Assembly: GCF_026151205.1 (NCBI RefSeq)
Contig: NW_026971840.1
Span: 1-31,705, forward strand
Origin: Bolinopsis microptera
Taxonomy: Eukaryota > Ctenophora > Tentaculata > Lobata > Bolinopsidae
Direction of reading: 5' to 3'
Length of the DNA stretch: 31,705 nt
The notes below the pieces were generated by a model. That model was not told where the DNA came from. It saw only the letters and a list, made by a program, of their open reading frames with translations, and ran no database searches. Each line of letters starts with the position of its first letter. Within the stretch, counting starts at the first letter, position 1. Below, one piece after another: positions 1 to 10,433 of this stretch. Both the position numbers and the translations under genes were made by a program.

Positions 1-162
1 CAAAAAGTAATATTTGTTTCCTTCGATAGTAAATTATTTTGTCCCAAATTCATATATTTTCTAATAATACAAAATTGTTTTTAGACCAATTATACAATGT
101 CAATAAGTCATGTGGCATGTAAGGCGCCAAAGACAAATTGCTAAAAGGCTCGGCGCAACTGC

Positions 163-419
163 AGAAAACTGCCACTAACTGCCACAAACTGCCACTAACT
201 GCTACAAACTGCCACTAACTGCTACAAACTGCCACTAACTGCTGCAAACTGCGCGCGCAGTGCGTGGGCGCGATTGTAGCAGTTAGTGGCAGTTAGTGGC
301 AGTTAGTGGCAGTTTGTAGCAGTTAGTGGCAGTTTGTAACAGTTAGTGGCAGTTTGTGGCAGTTAGTGGCAGTTTGTGGCAGTTAGTGGCAGTTTGTAGC
401 AGTTAGTGACAGTTTCTTT
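163..419. repeat. Inverted minisatellite (ACTGCCACTAACTGCYACAA family)
   Basis: From about 163 to 252 the sequence repeats units such as actgccactaactgctacaa. From about 273 to 419 the same unit recurs as its reverse complement (ttgtagcagttagtggcagt). The two arms are separated by a GC-rich centre containing gcgcgcgcag, so the whole can fold as a long imperfect hairpin. No coding potential is seen in 1-540. Confidence 0.9.
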
Positions 420-497
420 GCACTTTGCTCCTCCTGTGTAGTTTGTTGGTCAACTGCTATCTCGAAACTAAGTTTCACAAAAAAATCAGGGTGAACC

Positions 498-510
498 CCC
501 CCCCCCCCCC
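498..510. repeat. Poly-C run
   Basis: An uninterrupted cytosine tract directly upstream of the fold-back minisatellite; length likely variable. Confidence 0.8.
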
Positions 511-538
511 TTAAGAAAGCTGGATTTAATTTTTTATC

Positions 539-1727
539 GGGAAATTGGGCGATTAGGTTTGGCCTCTATACGGCCACTATACGGCCTCTATACGGCTTCT
601 ATATGGCCTTTATACGGCCTCTATACGGTCATTATATGGCCCCTACACGGCCACTATACGGCCACTATACGGCCTCTATACGGCCTCTATACGGCCTCTA
701 TACGGCCACTATACGGCCTTTATACGGCCACTATACGGCCACTATACGGCCACTATACGGCCTTTATACGGCCACTTAACGGCCACTTAAAAGATATATT
801 ACATGGCCTTTACGGCTTCTAAACGGTCACACAAAACATTTTGGGCGATTAGGTTTGGCCTCTATACGGCCAATATACGGCCTCTATACGGCTTCTATAT
901 GGCCTTTATACGGCCTCTATACGGTCATTATATGGCCCCTACACGGCCACTATACGGCCACTATACGGCCACTATACGGCCTCTATACGGCCTCTATACG
1001 GCCACTATACGGCCTTTATACGGCCACTATACGGCCACTATACGGCCACTATACGGCCTTTATACGGCCACTTAACGGCCACTTAAAAGATATATTACAT
1101 GGCCTTTACGGCTTCTAAACGGTCACACAAAACATATAATCTATGGCCTCCATATGGCCTCTATACGGTCTCTATACGGCCTCTACACGGCCTCTACACG
1201 GCCTCTACAAGGCCTCTACAGTCTACACGGCCTCTACAAGGCCTCTACAGTCTACACGGCCTCTATACGGGCTCTATAGACTATACGGCCTTTATACGGC
1301 CTTTATACGGCCTTTATACGGCCTTTATACGGCCACCTAAAAAGAACATCATATAGCCATTATATGGTCATTATATGGCCACTAAGCAAGTTACCACTTA
1401 ACAAATAACCGCTTGCACTCTTGCAGTTTACCGCAATACAGCCGCAACACTCGGTTTGATGCGTTAATAATGTCGCATCACCAACGAGGCTTTTTAGGTG
1501 GGCGTATAAAGGCCGTATAGTGGCTATATAGAGGCCATATAGAGGCCGTATAGAGGCCGTATGGAGGCCATAGATTAGATGTTTTGTGTGGCCGTTTAGA
1601 GGCCATATAAAGGCCATGTAATACATCTTTTAAGTAGCCGTATAAAAGCCGTATAAAGGCCATATAGAGGCTGTATAGAGGCCCTATAGAGGCCGTATAG
1701 AGGCCAAACCTAATCGCCCATTTTCCC
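539..1727. repeat. Fold-back element built of 11-bp minisatellite repeats
   Basis: The left part (545-1345) is an array of 11-bp units close to tatacggcctc or tatacggccac. It includes a direct 296-bp duplication (545-840 and 841-1136) in which each copy opens with gggcgattaggtttggcc. The right part (about 1495-1727) carries the same units in reverse complement and ends in ggccaaacctaatcgccca, the complement of the left start. The middle (about 1381-1495) is unique sequence. Terminal inverted repeats of minisatellite with a unique centre are the architecture of fold-back elements. I see no convincing target duplication. The apparent reading frames here (PLYGLYTA repeats) are by-products of the repeat. 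Confidence 0.85.
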
Positions 1728-1847
1728 AATGATTTGTTAAATTTTCAGAAAATTTAACAAAATTATTTTCTTGACGCACGAAGGTCAGCTTAGTCTTCCA
1801 CTTCGAATTTCGTTTAATATATTTTTTACGATATTCTACTTTTCAGA

Positions 1848-1920
1848 ATGAACACGTCTCTGAATATCGTGGTGATCACTGCTTTGGCGCTTTTGGCGGT
1901 CAGTGCGGTTTCTGGACAAG
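1848..1920 (+). CDS. Signal-peptide exon A of SRCR/TSP1 mosaic gene
   Basis: This 73-nt exon encodes a Met followed by a short polar stretch, a hydrophobic core (IVVITALALLAVSAVS) and a Gly-Gln end, a typical cleavable secretion signal. It ends ctggacaag with donor gtagga, leaving phase 1. Ttttcag lies just before aATG, so the ATG follows a perfect splice acceptor: there must be an untranslated exon upstream or a trans-spliced leader. Joining phase 1 to the SRCR exon at 3793 gives an Asp codon and an uninterrupted frame. Exon B is an alternative or redundant version; which one is used cannot be told from sequence. Confidence 0.75.
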
Positions 1921-1967
1921 GTAGGAAAACACCCAAATGGTGCTTGTTGTTTTAAACTTTGACAATC

Positions 1968-2182
<215 letters not shown>

Positions 2183-2256
2183 GCAAATTTTGGTCAGCTT
2201 AGTCTTCCACTTCGAATTTCGTTTAATATATTTTTTACGATATTCTACTTTTCAGA

Positions 2257-2329
2257 ATGAACACGTCTCTGAATATCGTGGTGATCACTGCTTTGGCGCT
2301 TTTGGCGGTCAGTGCGGTTTCTGGACAAG
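2257..2329 (+). CDS. Signal-peptide exon B (tandem duplicate of A)
   Basis: This encodes the same peptide as exon A in the same context: ttttcag acceptor, aATG, 73 nt, donor gtagga, phase 1. Being nearer to the SRCR exons, it may be the copy in use. A transcript that spliced A to B would join phase 1 to a segment starting with an extra untranslated base before ATG, so use as mutually exclusive first coding exons is more likely. Confidence 0.75.
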
Positions 2330-2371
2330 GTAGGAAAACACCCAAATGGTGCTTGTTGTTTTAAACTTTGA

Positions 2372-3792
<1,421 letters not shown>

Positions 3793-4098
3793 ATTGTGTT
3801 GGGGATTTAAATGGTGATACTGTCGGTGCTGGAGTTTTAGGGTTGCTGCTTAGCAATGAAGGAACAGTTTGTGACGATCATTTCAGTGATAACTCAGCTG
3901 ATGCTATTTGTCGTGGAATGGGACACATCGGTCAAATGAGCTGGTCATCCGGTAATAAATTCCCTAATATTCAAGCGGGGCTCGAAATAACCCTAGACGA
4001 TGTTGCCTGTAGCAGTGGTGAATGGAGTTCATGTTCGTTTTCATTCGATGACAATTGTGGTCACTCAGAAGACGTGTTTCTACAATGTGAAGGAGTTG
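3793..4098 (+). CDS. SRCR domain exon 1
   Basis: A phase 1-1 exon of 306 nt, entered by attgcag and left by the donor gtgagt. It encodes one scavenger receptor cysteine-rich domain of about 100 residues with the family landmarks TVCDD, AICR-MG, LDDVACS, WSSCSF, NCGHSEDV and LQCEGV. Six of these cysteines match the six-cysteine (group A) pattern. SRCR domains are extracellular ligand-binding modules of innate immunity and adhesion. The 5' end differs from the other three copies (Cys-Val-Gly before the common Asp-Leu-Asn-Gly, one codon shorter), as expected for the array's edge. It sits first in the four-cassette array. Confidence 0.88.
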
Positions 4099-4276
4099 GT
4101 GAGTCTATTTTAGTTTCAAGATCATGAATACTTGTTCAGGTTACAATTTTAGATCTGGTTCAAATTTGCAGAAATCGTTGAGACAAGCCAGGTTTCCAAA
4201 AATTTGGTAACTCGAGGTTCATGAGTTTTTAATTAAAGAATAACAATTAGATAACAATAATATCTTCCAAATCTAG

Positions 4277-4447
4277 TCGACGGAGGTTACACAGATTTTG
4301 GAGAATGGTCAGAATGTTCAGTTCATTGTGGAGAAGGTGCCCAAACCAGAACAAGGACTTGCACCGACCCTGCTCCGGCTAATGGTGGTGCAGATTGTGT
4401 TGGGGAAGCATGTCAGTCTCAACCTTGCACACTAAATGAATGTCTAG
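4277..4447 (+). CDS. TSP1 (thrombospondin type 1) exon, type a, copy 1
   Basis: A phase 1-1 exon of 171 nt (acceptor aaatctag, donor gttaaa). It encodes VDGGYTDFGEWSECS, then CGEG, the R-x-R-x-C stretch (RTRTC), TDPAPANGG and a closing PC pair, all standard for TSP1 repeats. The residue before the second Cys is His where the O-fucosylation motif needs Ser or Thr, so that modification is not expected. Copy 1 alone has Cys (GEACQSQ) where the others have Ser, giving seven cysteines and a probable unpaired thiol. Confidence 0.88.
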
Positions 4448-4558
4448 GTTAAAGTACCTCTCACACATAAGTTTCATTTTCTGCTTCCAAGCAGTTCTTT
4501 TAGTTTCAGCTATTTATTTTTATAATTTCATTTAAAGTCACACTTATTAAACTCTCAG

Positions 4559-4864
4559 TGTTTAGCCTGGTAGATTTAAATGGTGATACTGTCGGTGCTG
4601 GAGTTGAAGGGTTGCTGCTTAGCAACGAAGGAACAGTTTGTGACGATGCATTCACTGATAACTCAGCTGATGCTATTTGTCGTGAAATGGGACACATCGG
4701 TCAAATGAGCTGGTCATCCAATGAAAAATGGGGCATTCAAGAGGGGATCGAAATAACCCTAGACGATGTTGCCTGTAGCAGTGGTGAATGGAGTTCATGT
4801 TCGTATTCAACCTCTGCAAATTGTCGTCACGACGAAGATGTGTTTCTACAATGTGAAGGAGTTG
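4559..4864 (+). CDS. SRCR domain exon 2
   Basis: A phase 1-1 exon of 306 nt: acceptor ctctcag, donor gtgagt. It starts Val-Phe-Ser-Leu-Val-Asp-Leu-Asn-Gly-Asp and keeps all six SRCR cysteines (TVCDD, AICREMG, DDVACS, SSCS, NCRH, LQCEG). It has one codon fewer in the middle (SSNEKWGIQEG) than copies 1, 3 and 4, and more replacements around SYSTSANCRHDEDV than its neighbours. It is the most diverged of the four, which suggests either relaxed or diversifying change on that loop. Confidence 0.88.
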
Positions 4865-5042
4865 GTGAGTCTATTTTAATTACAAGATCGTGAATACTTG
4901 TTCAGGTTACAATTTTAGTTCTGGTTCAAATTTGCAGAAATTGTTGAGACAAGCCAGGTTTCCAAAGATTTGGTAACTCGAGGTTTATGAGTTTTTGATT
5001 CAAGTATAACAATTAGATAACAATAATATCTTTCAAATCTAG

Positions 5043-5213
5043 TCGACGGTGGTTACACAGATTTTGGAGAATGGTCAGAATGTTCAGTTCATTGTGGAGA
5101 AGGTTCCCAAACCAGAACAAGGACTTGCACCGATCCTGCTCCGGCTAATGGTGGTGCAGATTGTGTTGGGAAAGCATCTCAGACTCAAGCTTGCACACTT
5201 AATGAATGTCCAG
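5043..5213 (+). CDS. TSP1 exon, type a, copy 2
   Basis: 171 nt, phase 1-1, same borders as copy 1 (tctag acceptor, gttaaag donor). Six cysteines. It differs by GKASQTQAC near the end, with Ala in place of the Pro usually preceding the penultimate Cys of these repeats. Confidence 0.88.
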
Positions 5214-5324
5214 GTTAAAGTACCTCTCACACATAAGTTTCATTTTCTGCTTCCAAGGAGTTCTTTTAGTTTCAGCTATTTATTTTTATAATTTCATTTA
5301 AAGTCACACTTATTAAACTTTCAG

Positions 5325-5633
5325 TGTTTAGCCTGGTAGATTTAAATGGTGATACTGTGGGTGCTGGAGTTGAAGGGTTGCTGCTTAGCAACGAAGGAAC
5401 AGTTTGTGACGATGCATTCACTGATAACTCAGCTGATGCTATTTGTCGTGAAATGGGATATATCGGTCAAATGAGCTGGTCATCCGGTAATAGATTGGAA
5501 AATATTCAAGAGGGGCTCGAAATAACCCTAGACGATGTTGACTGTAGCAGCGGTGAATGGAGTTCATGTTCGTTTTCATTCGATGACAATTGTGGTCACG
5601 GCGAAGATGTGTTTCTACAATGTGAAGGAGTTG
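5325..5633 (+). CDS. SRCR domain exon 3
   Basis: 309 nt, phase 1-1, acceptor ctttcag and donor gtgagt. A complete SRCR domain with GYIGQMSWSSGNRLENIQEG in the middle, DDVDCSSGEW, and NCGHGEDVF near the end. It is nearly identical in DNA to copy 4, including flanking introns, so this pair appears to be the most recent duplication or is kept alike by gene conversion. Confidence 0.88.
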
Positions 5634-5811
5634 GTGAGTCTATTTTAGTTTCAAGATCATGAATACTTGTTCAGGTTACAATTTTAGATCTGGTTCAAAT
5701 TTGCAGACATCGTTGAGACAACCCAGGTTTCCAAAAATTTGGTAACTCGAGGTTCATGAGTTTTTGATTAAAGAATAACAATTAGATAACAATAATATCT
5801 TTTAAATCTAG

Positions 5812-5982
5812 TCGACGGAGGTTACACTGATTTTGGAGAATGGTCAGAATGTTCAGTTCATTGTGGAGAAGGTATCCAAACCAGAACAAGGACTTGCACC
5901 GACCCTGCTCCGGCTAATGGTGGTGCAGATTGTGTTGGGGAAGCATCTCAGTCTCAACCTTGCACACTTAATGAATGTCCAG
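5812..5982 (+). CDS. TSP1 exon, type a, copy 3
   Basis: 171 nt, phase 1-1. Six cysteines, with GEGIQTRTRTC and GEASQSQPC. Entered by aaatctag and left by gttaaag, as in copies 1 and 2. Confidence 0.88.
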
Positions 5983-6093
5983 GTTAAAGTACCTCTCACA
6001 CATAAGTTTCATTTTCTGCTTCCAAGCAGTTCTTTTAGTTTCAGCTGTTTATTTTTATAATTTCATTTAAAGTCACACTTATTAAACTTTCAG

Positions 6094-6417
6094 TGTTTAG
6101 CCTGGTAGATTTAAATGGTAATACTGTCGGTGCTGGAGTTGAAGGGTTGCTGCTCAGCAACGAAGGAACAGTTTGTGACGATGCATTCACTGATAACTCA
6201 GCTGATGCTATTTGTCGTGAAATGGGATATATCGGTCAAATGAGCTGGTCATCCGGTAATAGATTGGAAAATATTCAAGAGGGGCTCGAAATAACCCTAA
6301 ACGATGTTGACTGTAGCAGCGGTGAATGGAGTTCATGTTCGTTTTCATTCGTTGACAATTGTGGTCACGACGAAGATGTGTTTCTACAATGTGAAGGAGT
6401 TACAAGGAGTTGTTCGG
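6094..6417 (+). CDS. SRCR domain exon 4 with altered 3' end
   Basis: The acceptor (ctttcag) and the domain are intact (TVCDD, AICREMG, NDVDCSSGEW, NCGHDEDV, LQCEGV), with Asn replacing the first Asp of the LDDV motif. At the 3' end the gtgagt donor and about 35 following bases are missing. The frame runs on as Thr-Arg-Ser-Cys-Ser-Gly and reaches a stop at 6486. A weak in-phase donor (tcgg followed by gttaca) after 6417 is the only phase-1 alternative I see; the end given assumes it. Otherwise the exon would end the protein early by intron read-through. Confidence 0.65.
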
Positions 6418-6540
6418 GTTACAATTTCAGATTTGGTTTAAATTTGCAGAAATCGTTGAGACAAGCCAGGTTTTTAAAGATTTGGTAACTCGAGGTTCAT
6501 GTGTTTTTGATTCAAGTATTTGACTAAAAGGCATAATCAT

Positions 6541-7686
6541 GGGTAGAGTGGACCGCTGCCAGTCTCTCTCTCTCTCAAGCAAAAGGAAATGGCATTAATT
6601 TGATTGACCGTCTGCAAATGCAAAATGATACCGAGAAATGAGAATGAAATCGGTCGTTCGCTTTTCCCATTAATTCACGGCTTACGAATTCTAATAAGTT
6701 TCGATTAATTAGTTAATTGCATCAATCACATGCTGTAAAAATCTCTTTGGGTTGCTTTCGGGTCGATACCTAGTATTTCGGGATAAGGGTGGTAATTAGT
6801 GTCCGATTAGCTGCTGTTCATTGAGTCTTTATTGCCGAGTACAGCTGCCTTCGGGTACATAACTATTTTTTATTCCTGTCATCTTTGAGATCGAATTAGA
6901 ATGTTTTCAACTAAAAATAAACCTGCTGAACGACTTCCATTGAGCCTTGATGCTTCAAAAAACAATAAAGGGGGTATAATAGTCTAGAACGTATAAGAGG
7001 CACGGTCATGCTTGCCAGCACTGTGATATATATATATTCAGGGATAGACGCTTTGCCAGTCAATTGTAGCATGTATTCAAGTGTCCGTAGATTCAAAAGT
7101 ATAAAAGATACAGCCATTTCATACCACAGGTCTTGAAGATAATTGTTTACACTTCAGTTTACGGTGTATAAAAAATATTTGACGTCATTAATACCCCTTG
7201 ATGACGTCATCAAGTTAGCGTTTTTTTAAACTTCATTTTTGTCAAAGTAATAACTTTTAAAATCGATTTTACACCATCAAGGAGTTATTTTATTCAACAT
7301 GTGAGGGCCTAATGAAGTTAGATAATTGTTCAAGCATTCTGAAAATTTACCGGAAAGTTTTTCTAGCTTGCTCCTTCATAAAGATATTCGCTATTGAAGT
7401 TAGTGCTTTTTTGAAGAATAATTTTATAAAAACGCTAATTTTACGTTCTAGTATTCTCTAGTGTTGGGCCATCCCTTGGGTTTTGGAGCTCAATTTTGGT
7501 TTCTAAAGGTCTAAATTGTGTCATAGGCTAATATATTGTAATAAGTTTCGATTTATAACATGTAATCTATTACAATTGTAAATGAATGGGGAAAGCGAGC
7601 GACCGATTTCATTCTCGGTATCATTTTGCATTTGATTACGGTCATTCAAATTGATATCATTGCCTTTTGTTTGGTCCACTCTACCC
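6541..7686. mobile_element. 1.15-kb terminal-inverted-repeat element (MITE-like)
   Basis: The left end begins gggtagagtggacc (6541) and the right end closes ggtccactctaccc (7686). Inverted similarity extends inward for about 130 bp (6541-6675 against about 7560-7686), sharing aaaatgataccgaga and atgaaatcggtcg. The left arm carries an extra short CT insertion. The flanks suggest an AT dinucleotide target duplication, too short to be decisive. No transposase is seen inside, so it is non-autonomous. It interrupts the intron that in the other cassettes joins SRCR to TSP1. Confidence 0.75.
7197..7214. promoter_or_regulatory. 18-bp perfect palindrome with TGACGTCA core
   Basis: cttgatgacgtcatcaag is its own reverse complement and contains the canonical cAMP-response (CREB/ATF) octamer. 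A further gacgtca lies 20 bp upstream (7181-7187). Whether this is functional or just part of the transposable element cannot be told. Confidence 0.45.
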
Positions 7687-7901
7687 ATTTTTATGAGTTT
7701 TGGTCAAATTAATATTAAGTGAATAAATCAAAAGGATGCGTTTTTTCACGTTGGGTATTATGACTTTTGTTGTACAAAACAATGTATGTAAATCAAAATC
7801 AAAATACTTACCTTAAACACACGATTTACTTTTGTGATTTGTCCTTGCCGTACAGCAAATGACATTGGTTTCTAAATTCACAAACAAGGATATATTAGCA
7901 G

Positions 7902-8072
7902 TTGATGGTGGATGGACTGACTTTGGAGAGTGGTCGGTCTGTTCTGCTGAATGTGGAGGAGGTTCTCAAAGCAGGAGTAAGACCTGTACAAACCCAAGTC
8001 CTGCGAACGGAGGGAATGAATGCGAGGGGGAAGATGAGGAGTCGAGGACTTGCAACCCTGAACCCTGTCCAG
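7902..8072 (+). CDS. TSP1 exon, type b, copy 1
   Basis: 171 nt, phase 1-1 (acceptor ttagcag, donor gtcaga). It encodes VDGGWTDFGEWSVCSAECG, the S-R-S-K-T-C stretch, TNPSPANGG, an acidic EGEDEES segment and NPEPCP, a full six-cysteine TSP1 repeat. It is clearly a different subfamily from type a (Trp at the start of the repeat, acidic insert). The residue before the second Cys is Glu, so no O-fucose site. Confidence 0.87.
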
Positions 8073-8367
8073 GTCAGAGTACTTTTTATGTAACCAGCCA
8101 TATATTTTGAAATAGTTTGAGTAGTTGGCAGTAGCATATTAGATGCACAAACTGATTATGAGGACATTTTGTATTAATATTAAGTAAATAAATCAAAAGG
8201 ATGTGTTTTTTCACGTTGGGTATTATACACTTTTGTGGTACAATGCAATGTATGTAAATCAAAATCAAAATACTTACCTTAAACACACGATTTACTTTTG
8301 TGATTTGTCCTTGCCGTACAGCAAATGACAGTGGTTTCTAAATTCACAAACATGACTATGTTAACAG

Positions 8368-8538
8368 TTGACGGTGGATGGAGTGACTTTGGAGAATGGT
8401 CGGTCTGTTCTGCTGAATGTGGAGGAGGTTCTCAAAGCAGGAGTAAGACCTGTACAAACCCAAGTCCAGCGAACGGAGGACAAGAATGCGAGGGGGAAGA
8501 TGAGGAGTCGAGGACTTGCAACCCTGAACCCTGTCCAG
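8368..8538 (+). CDS. TSP1 exon, type b, copy 2
   Basis: 171 nt, phase 1-1 (acceptor aacag, donor gtcaga). Differs from copy 1 by Ser for Thr after the first Trp and Gln-Glu for Asn-Glu in the NGG-x-EC segment. All six cysteines are kept. Confidence 0.87.
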
Positions 8539-8833
8539 GTCAGAGTCCTTTTTATGTAACCAGCCATATATTTTGAAATAGTTTGAGTAGTTGGCGGTAG
8601 CATATTAGATGCACAAACTGATTATGAGGACATTTTGTATTAATATTAAGTAAATAAATCAAAAGGATGTGTTTTTTCACGTTGGGTATTATACACTTTT
8701 GTGGTACAATGCAATGTATGTAAATCAAAATCAAAATACTTACCTTAAACACACGATTTACTTTTGTGATTTGTCCTTGCCGTACAGCAAATGACAGTGG
8801 TTTCTAAATTCACAAACATGACTATGTTAACAG

Positions 8834-9004
8834 TTGACGGTGGATGGAGTGACTTTGGAGAATGGTCGGTCTGTTCTGCTAAATGTGGGGGAGGTTCTCA
8901 AAGCAGGAGTAAGACCTGTACAAACCCAAGTCCTGCGAACGGAGGGAATGAATGCGAGGGGGAAGATGAGGAGTCGAGGACTTGCAACCCTGAACCCTGT
9001 CCAG
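8834..9004 (+). CDS. TSP1 exon, type b, copy 3
   Basis: 171 nt, phase 1-1. Same as copy 2 except SAKCGGG (Lys for Glu) and the Asn-Glu form of copy 1, a mosaic that points to exchange between copies. Confidence 0.87.
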
Positions 9005-9111
9005 GTCAGAGTACTTTTTATGTAACCAGCCATATTTTAAGGTAGTTCGAGTAGTTGGTAGTAGCATATTAGATGCACATTCTGATTATGAGGACGTTTT
9101 GAATTAATATT

Positions 9112-9246
9112 AAGTAAGGGGGTAAATAGTAAAGGGGGTAAATAGTAAAGGGGGTAAATAGTAAAGGGGGTAAATAGTAAAGGAGGTAAATAGTAAAGGG
9201 GGTAAATAGTAAAGGGGTATAATAGTGAAGGGGGTAAGTAGTATAG
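9112..9246. repeat. 16-bp minisatellite (aaagggggtaaatagt)n
   Basis: About eight tandem units, with drift to ggggtataatagtga at the right end. Polarity is constant. A single unit of the same kind (agggggtataatagt) sits at about 6968 inside the TIR element. Confidence 0.9.
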
Positions 9247-9286
9247 TGAATATAAGAGGCACGGTCGTGCTTGCCAGCACTGTGAT
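9247..9286. repeat. Dispersed 40-bp repeat, second copy (first at 6987-7026)
   Basis: tataagaggcacggtc, then gcttgccagcactgtgata, occurs both here and inside the TIR element, in the same orientation and both times just after the gggggta-type unit. The core gcacggtcgtgc is a small hairpin in this copy. Confidence 0.85.
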
Positions 9287-9318
9287 AACAAGATAACAAT
9301 AATATCTTTCAAATCTAG

Positions 9319-9486
9319 TCGACGGAGGTTTCACAGATTTTGGAGAATGGTCAGAATGTTCAGTTGATTGTGGAGAAGGTACCCAAACAAGAACAAGGAC
9401 TTGCACCGACCCTGCTCCAGCTAATGGTGGTGCAGATTGTGTTGGGGAAGCATCTCAGACTCAACCATGCACAAATGAATGTCCAG
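9319..9486 (+). CDS. TSP1 exon, type a, copy 4
   Basis: 168 nt, phase 1-1, with the same aaatctag acceptor and gttaaag donor as the other type-a copies. One codon is missing near the end (PCTNEC rather than PCTLNEC), and it starts VDGGFTDFGEWSECSVDCGEG. It is the natural partner of SRCR4: the intron just upstream resumes the type-a intron text (agataacaataatatctttc) that breaks off at about 6518. Confidence 0.87.
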
Positions 9487-9725
9487 GTTAAAGTACCTAT
9501 CACACATAAGTTTCATTTTCTGCTTCCAAGGAGTTCTTTTAGTTTAAGCTATTTTGGTCGCTTTAGAAAACTGCCCCTTAAGCTAGGGCACTTTGTTAAA
9601 AGAAATATGCCACATTGTGTAGATTGCAGAACGTTACAACAGAATTAAACGTCATCTGACAAATTTTTGCGAAAACAAAATGTTTGTGTGCTCCAATTGT
9701 CAAATTAACGCTGACCTTTGCCCAG

Positions 9726-10064
9726 TTGATGGAGGATGGTCTGAATTCTCAGATTGGTCTGAGTGCTCGGTTGCATGCGGAGGATGATCTCAAAGTAGAA
9801 GCAGAAGTTGTTCCAACCCTGTCCCAGAAAATGGAGGGGCTGATTGCGATGGAGACGATTCGGAATCTCAAGACTGCAACGCTGACCCTTGCCTTTGGAG
9901 AACACACGACAACCGATGTGGTCCGCAGTTCCCCCTCGCGGATGGCTCCCCTAGTCAGTGTAACCCTGACCACCCAAAAGGTGCTGTTTGCTGTTCTAAG
10001 TGGGGACGGTGCTCATCCAAACAAAAATGGTGCACCTGTCCTACCTGCGTCAACTACGGCCGAA
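9726..10064 (+). pseudogene. TSP1 type c + hevein-like chitin-binding exon, copy 1, with in-frame TGA
   Basis: In the frame set by phase 1 it encodes [20 protein letters not shown], then TGA at 9785-9787 where copy 2 has GGA, then the rest of the TSP1 repeat and a second Cys-rich module. That module has [28 protein letters not shown] and VNYG. The CG..CCS..G.C..C pattern is that of hevein-like (type 1) chitin-binding domains, though the usual YCG sugar-binding part is weak. The donor would be gtaagt after 10064. As it stands the exon would truncate the protein. The frame also runs upstream into an NADLCP stretch, the tail of another TSP1 repeat without an intron. Confidence 0.75.
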
Positions 10065-10433
10065 GTAAGTGTTAACATGAAAGGCAGAAACTCTTTCTTG
10101 GTCAAGTTGAATAGTTTGTTAAGTAGTAATACTTATAGTGGAAGGCCGACACTTTTCAATCAATTTTTCAATCAACCGACGAAGACACATGTACGCTAAT
10201 TAGCTTTAAATTTGATTGGCTACCTTTTAAAAAGTGACTCCTCTGCTCCGTTATACGCGTCTTTAAAATCCCCTAAATTATGATCGCAATAAGAACATTT
10301 GACTTCACATCGCTTTTTGCTCCCATTACAAGAACACTTGAATTTAACAGTTATTTTTTATTAATGTTTTATTAACATCCCTTCACCTCAGAAGAATTAT
10401 CTGAAGACTGCAACGGTAACCTTTGCCCTGCAG

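Larger units (their letters stand above)
7706..9102 (+). repeat. 466-bp unit, three tandem copies, each with one TSP1 exon
   Basis: Units start at aattaatattaagt(g/a)aataaatc and repeat at exactly 466-bp intervals (exons at 7902, 8368 and 8834). Introns and exons are nearly identical. A fourth unit starts at about 9103 but is replaced after a few bases by the ggggtaaatagt array. Confidence 0.92.

Noticed and set aside
559-1729. Open frames with PLYGLYTA-type peptide repeats on both strands
   Set aside because: An 11-bp repeat without stops is open in all frames; no start context, splice sites or known protein.
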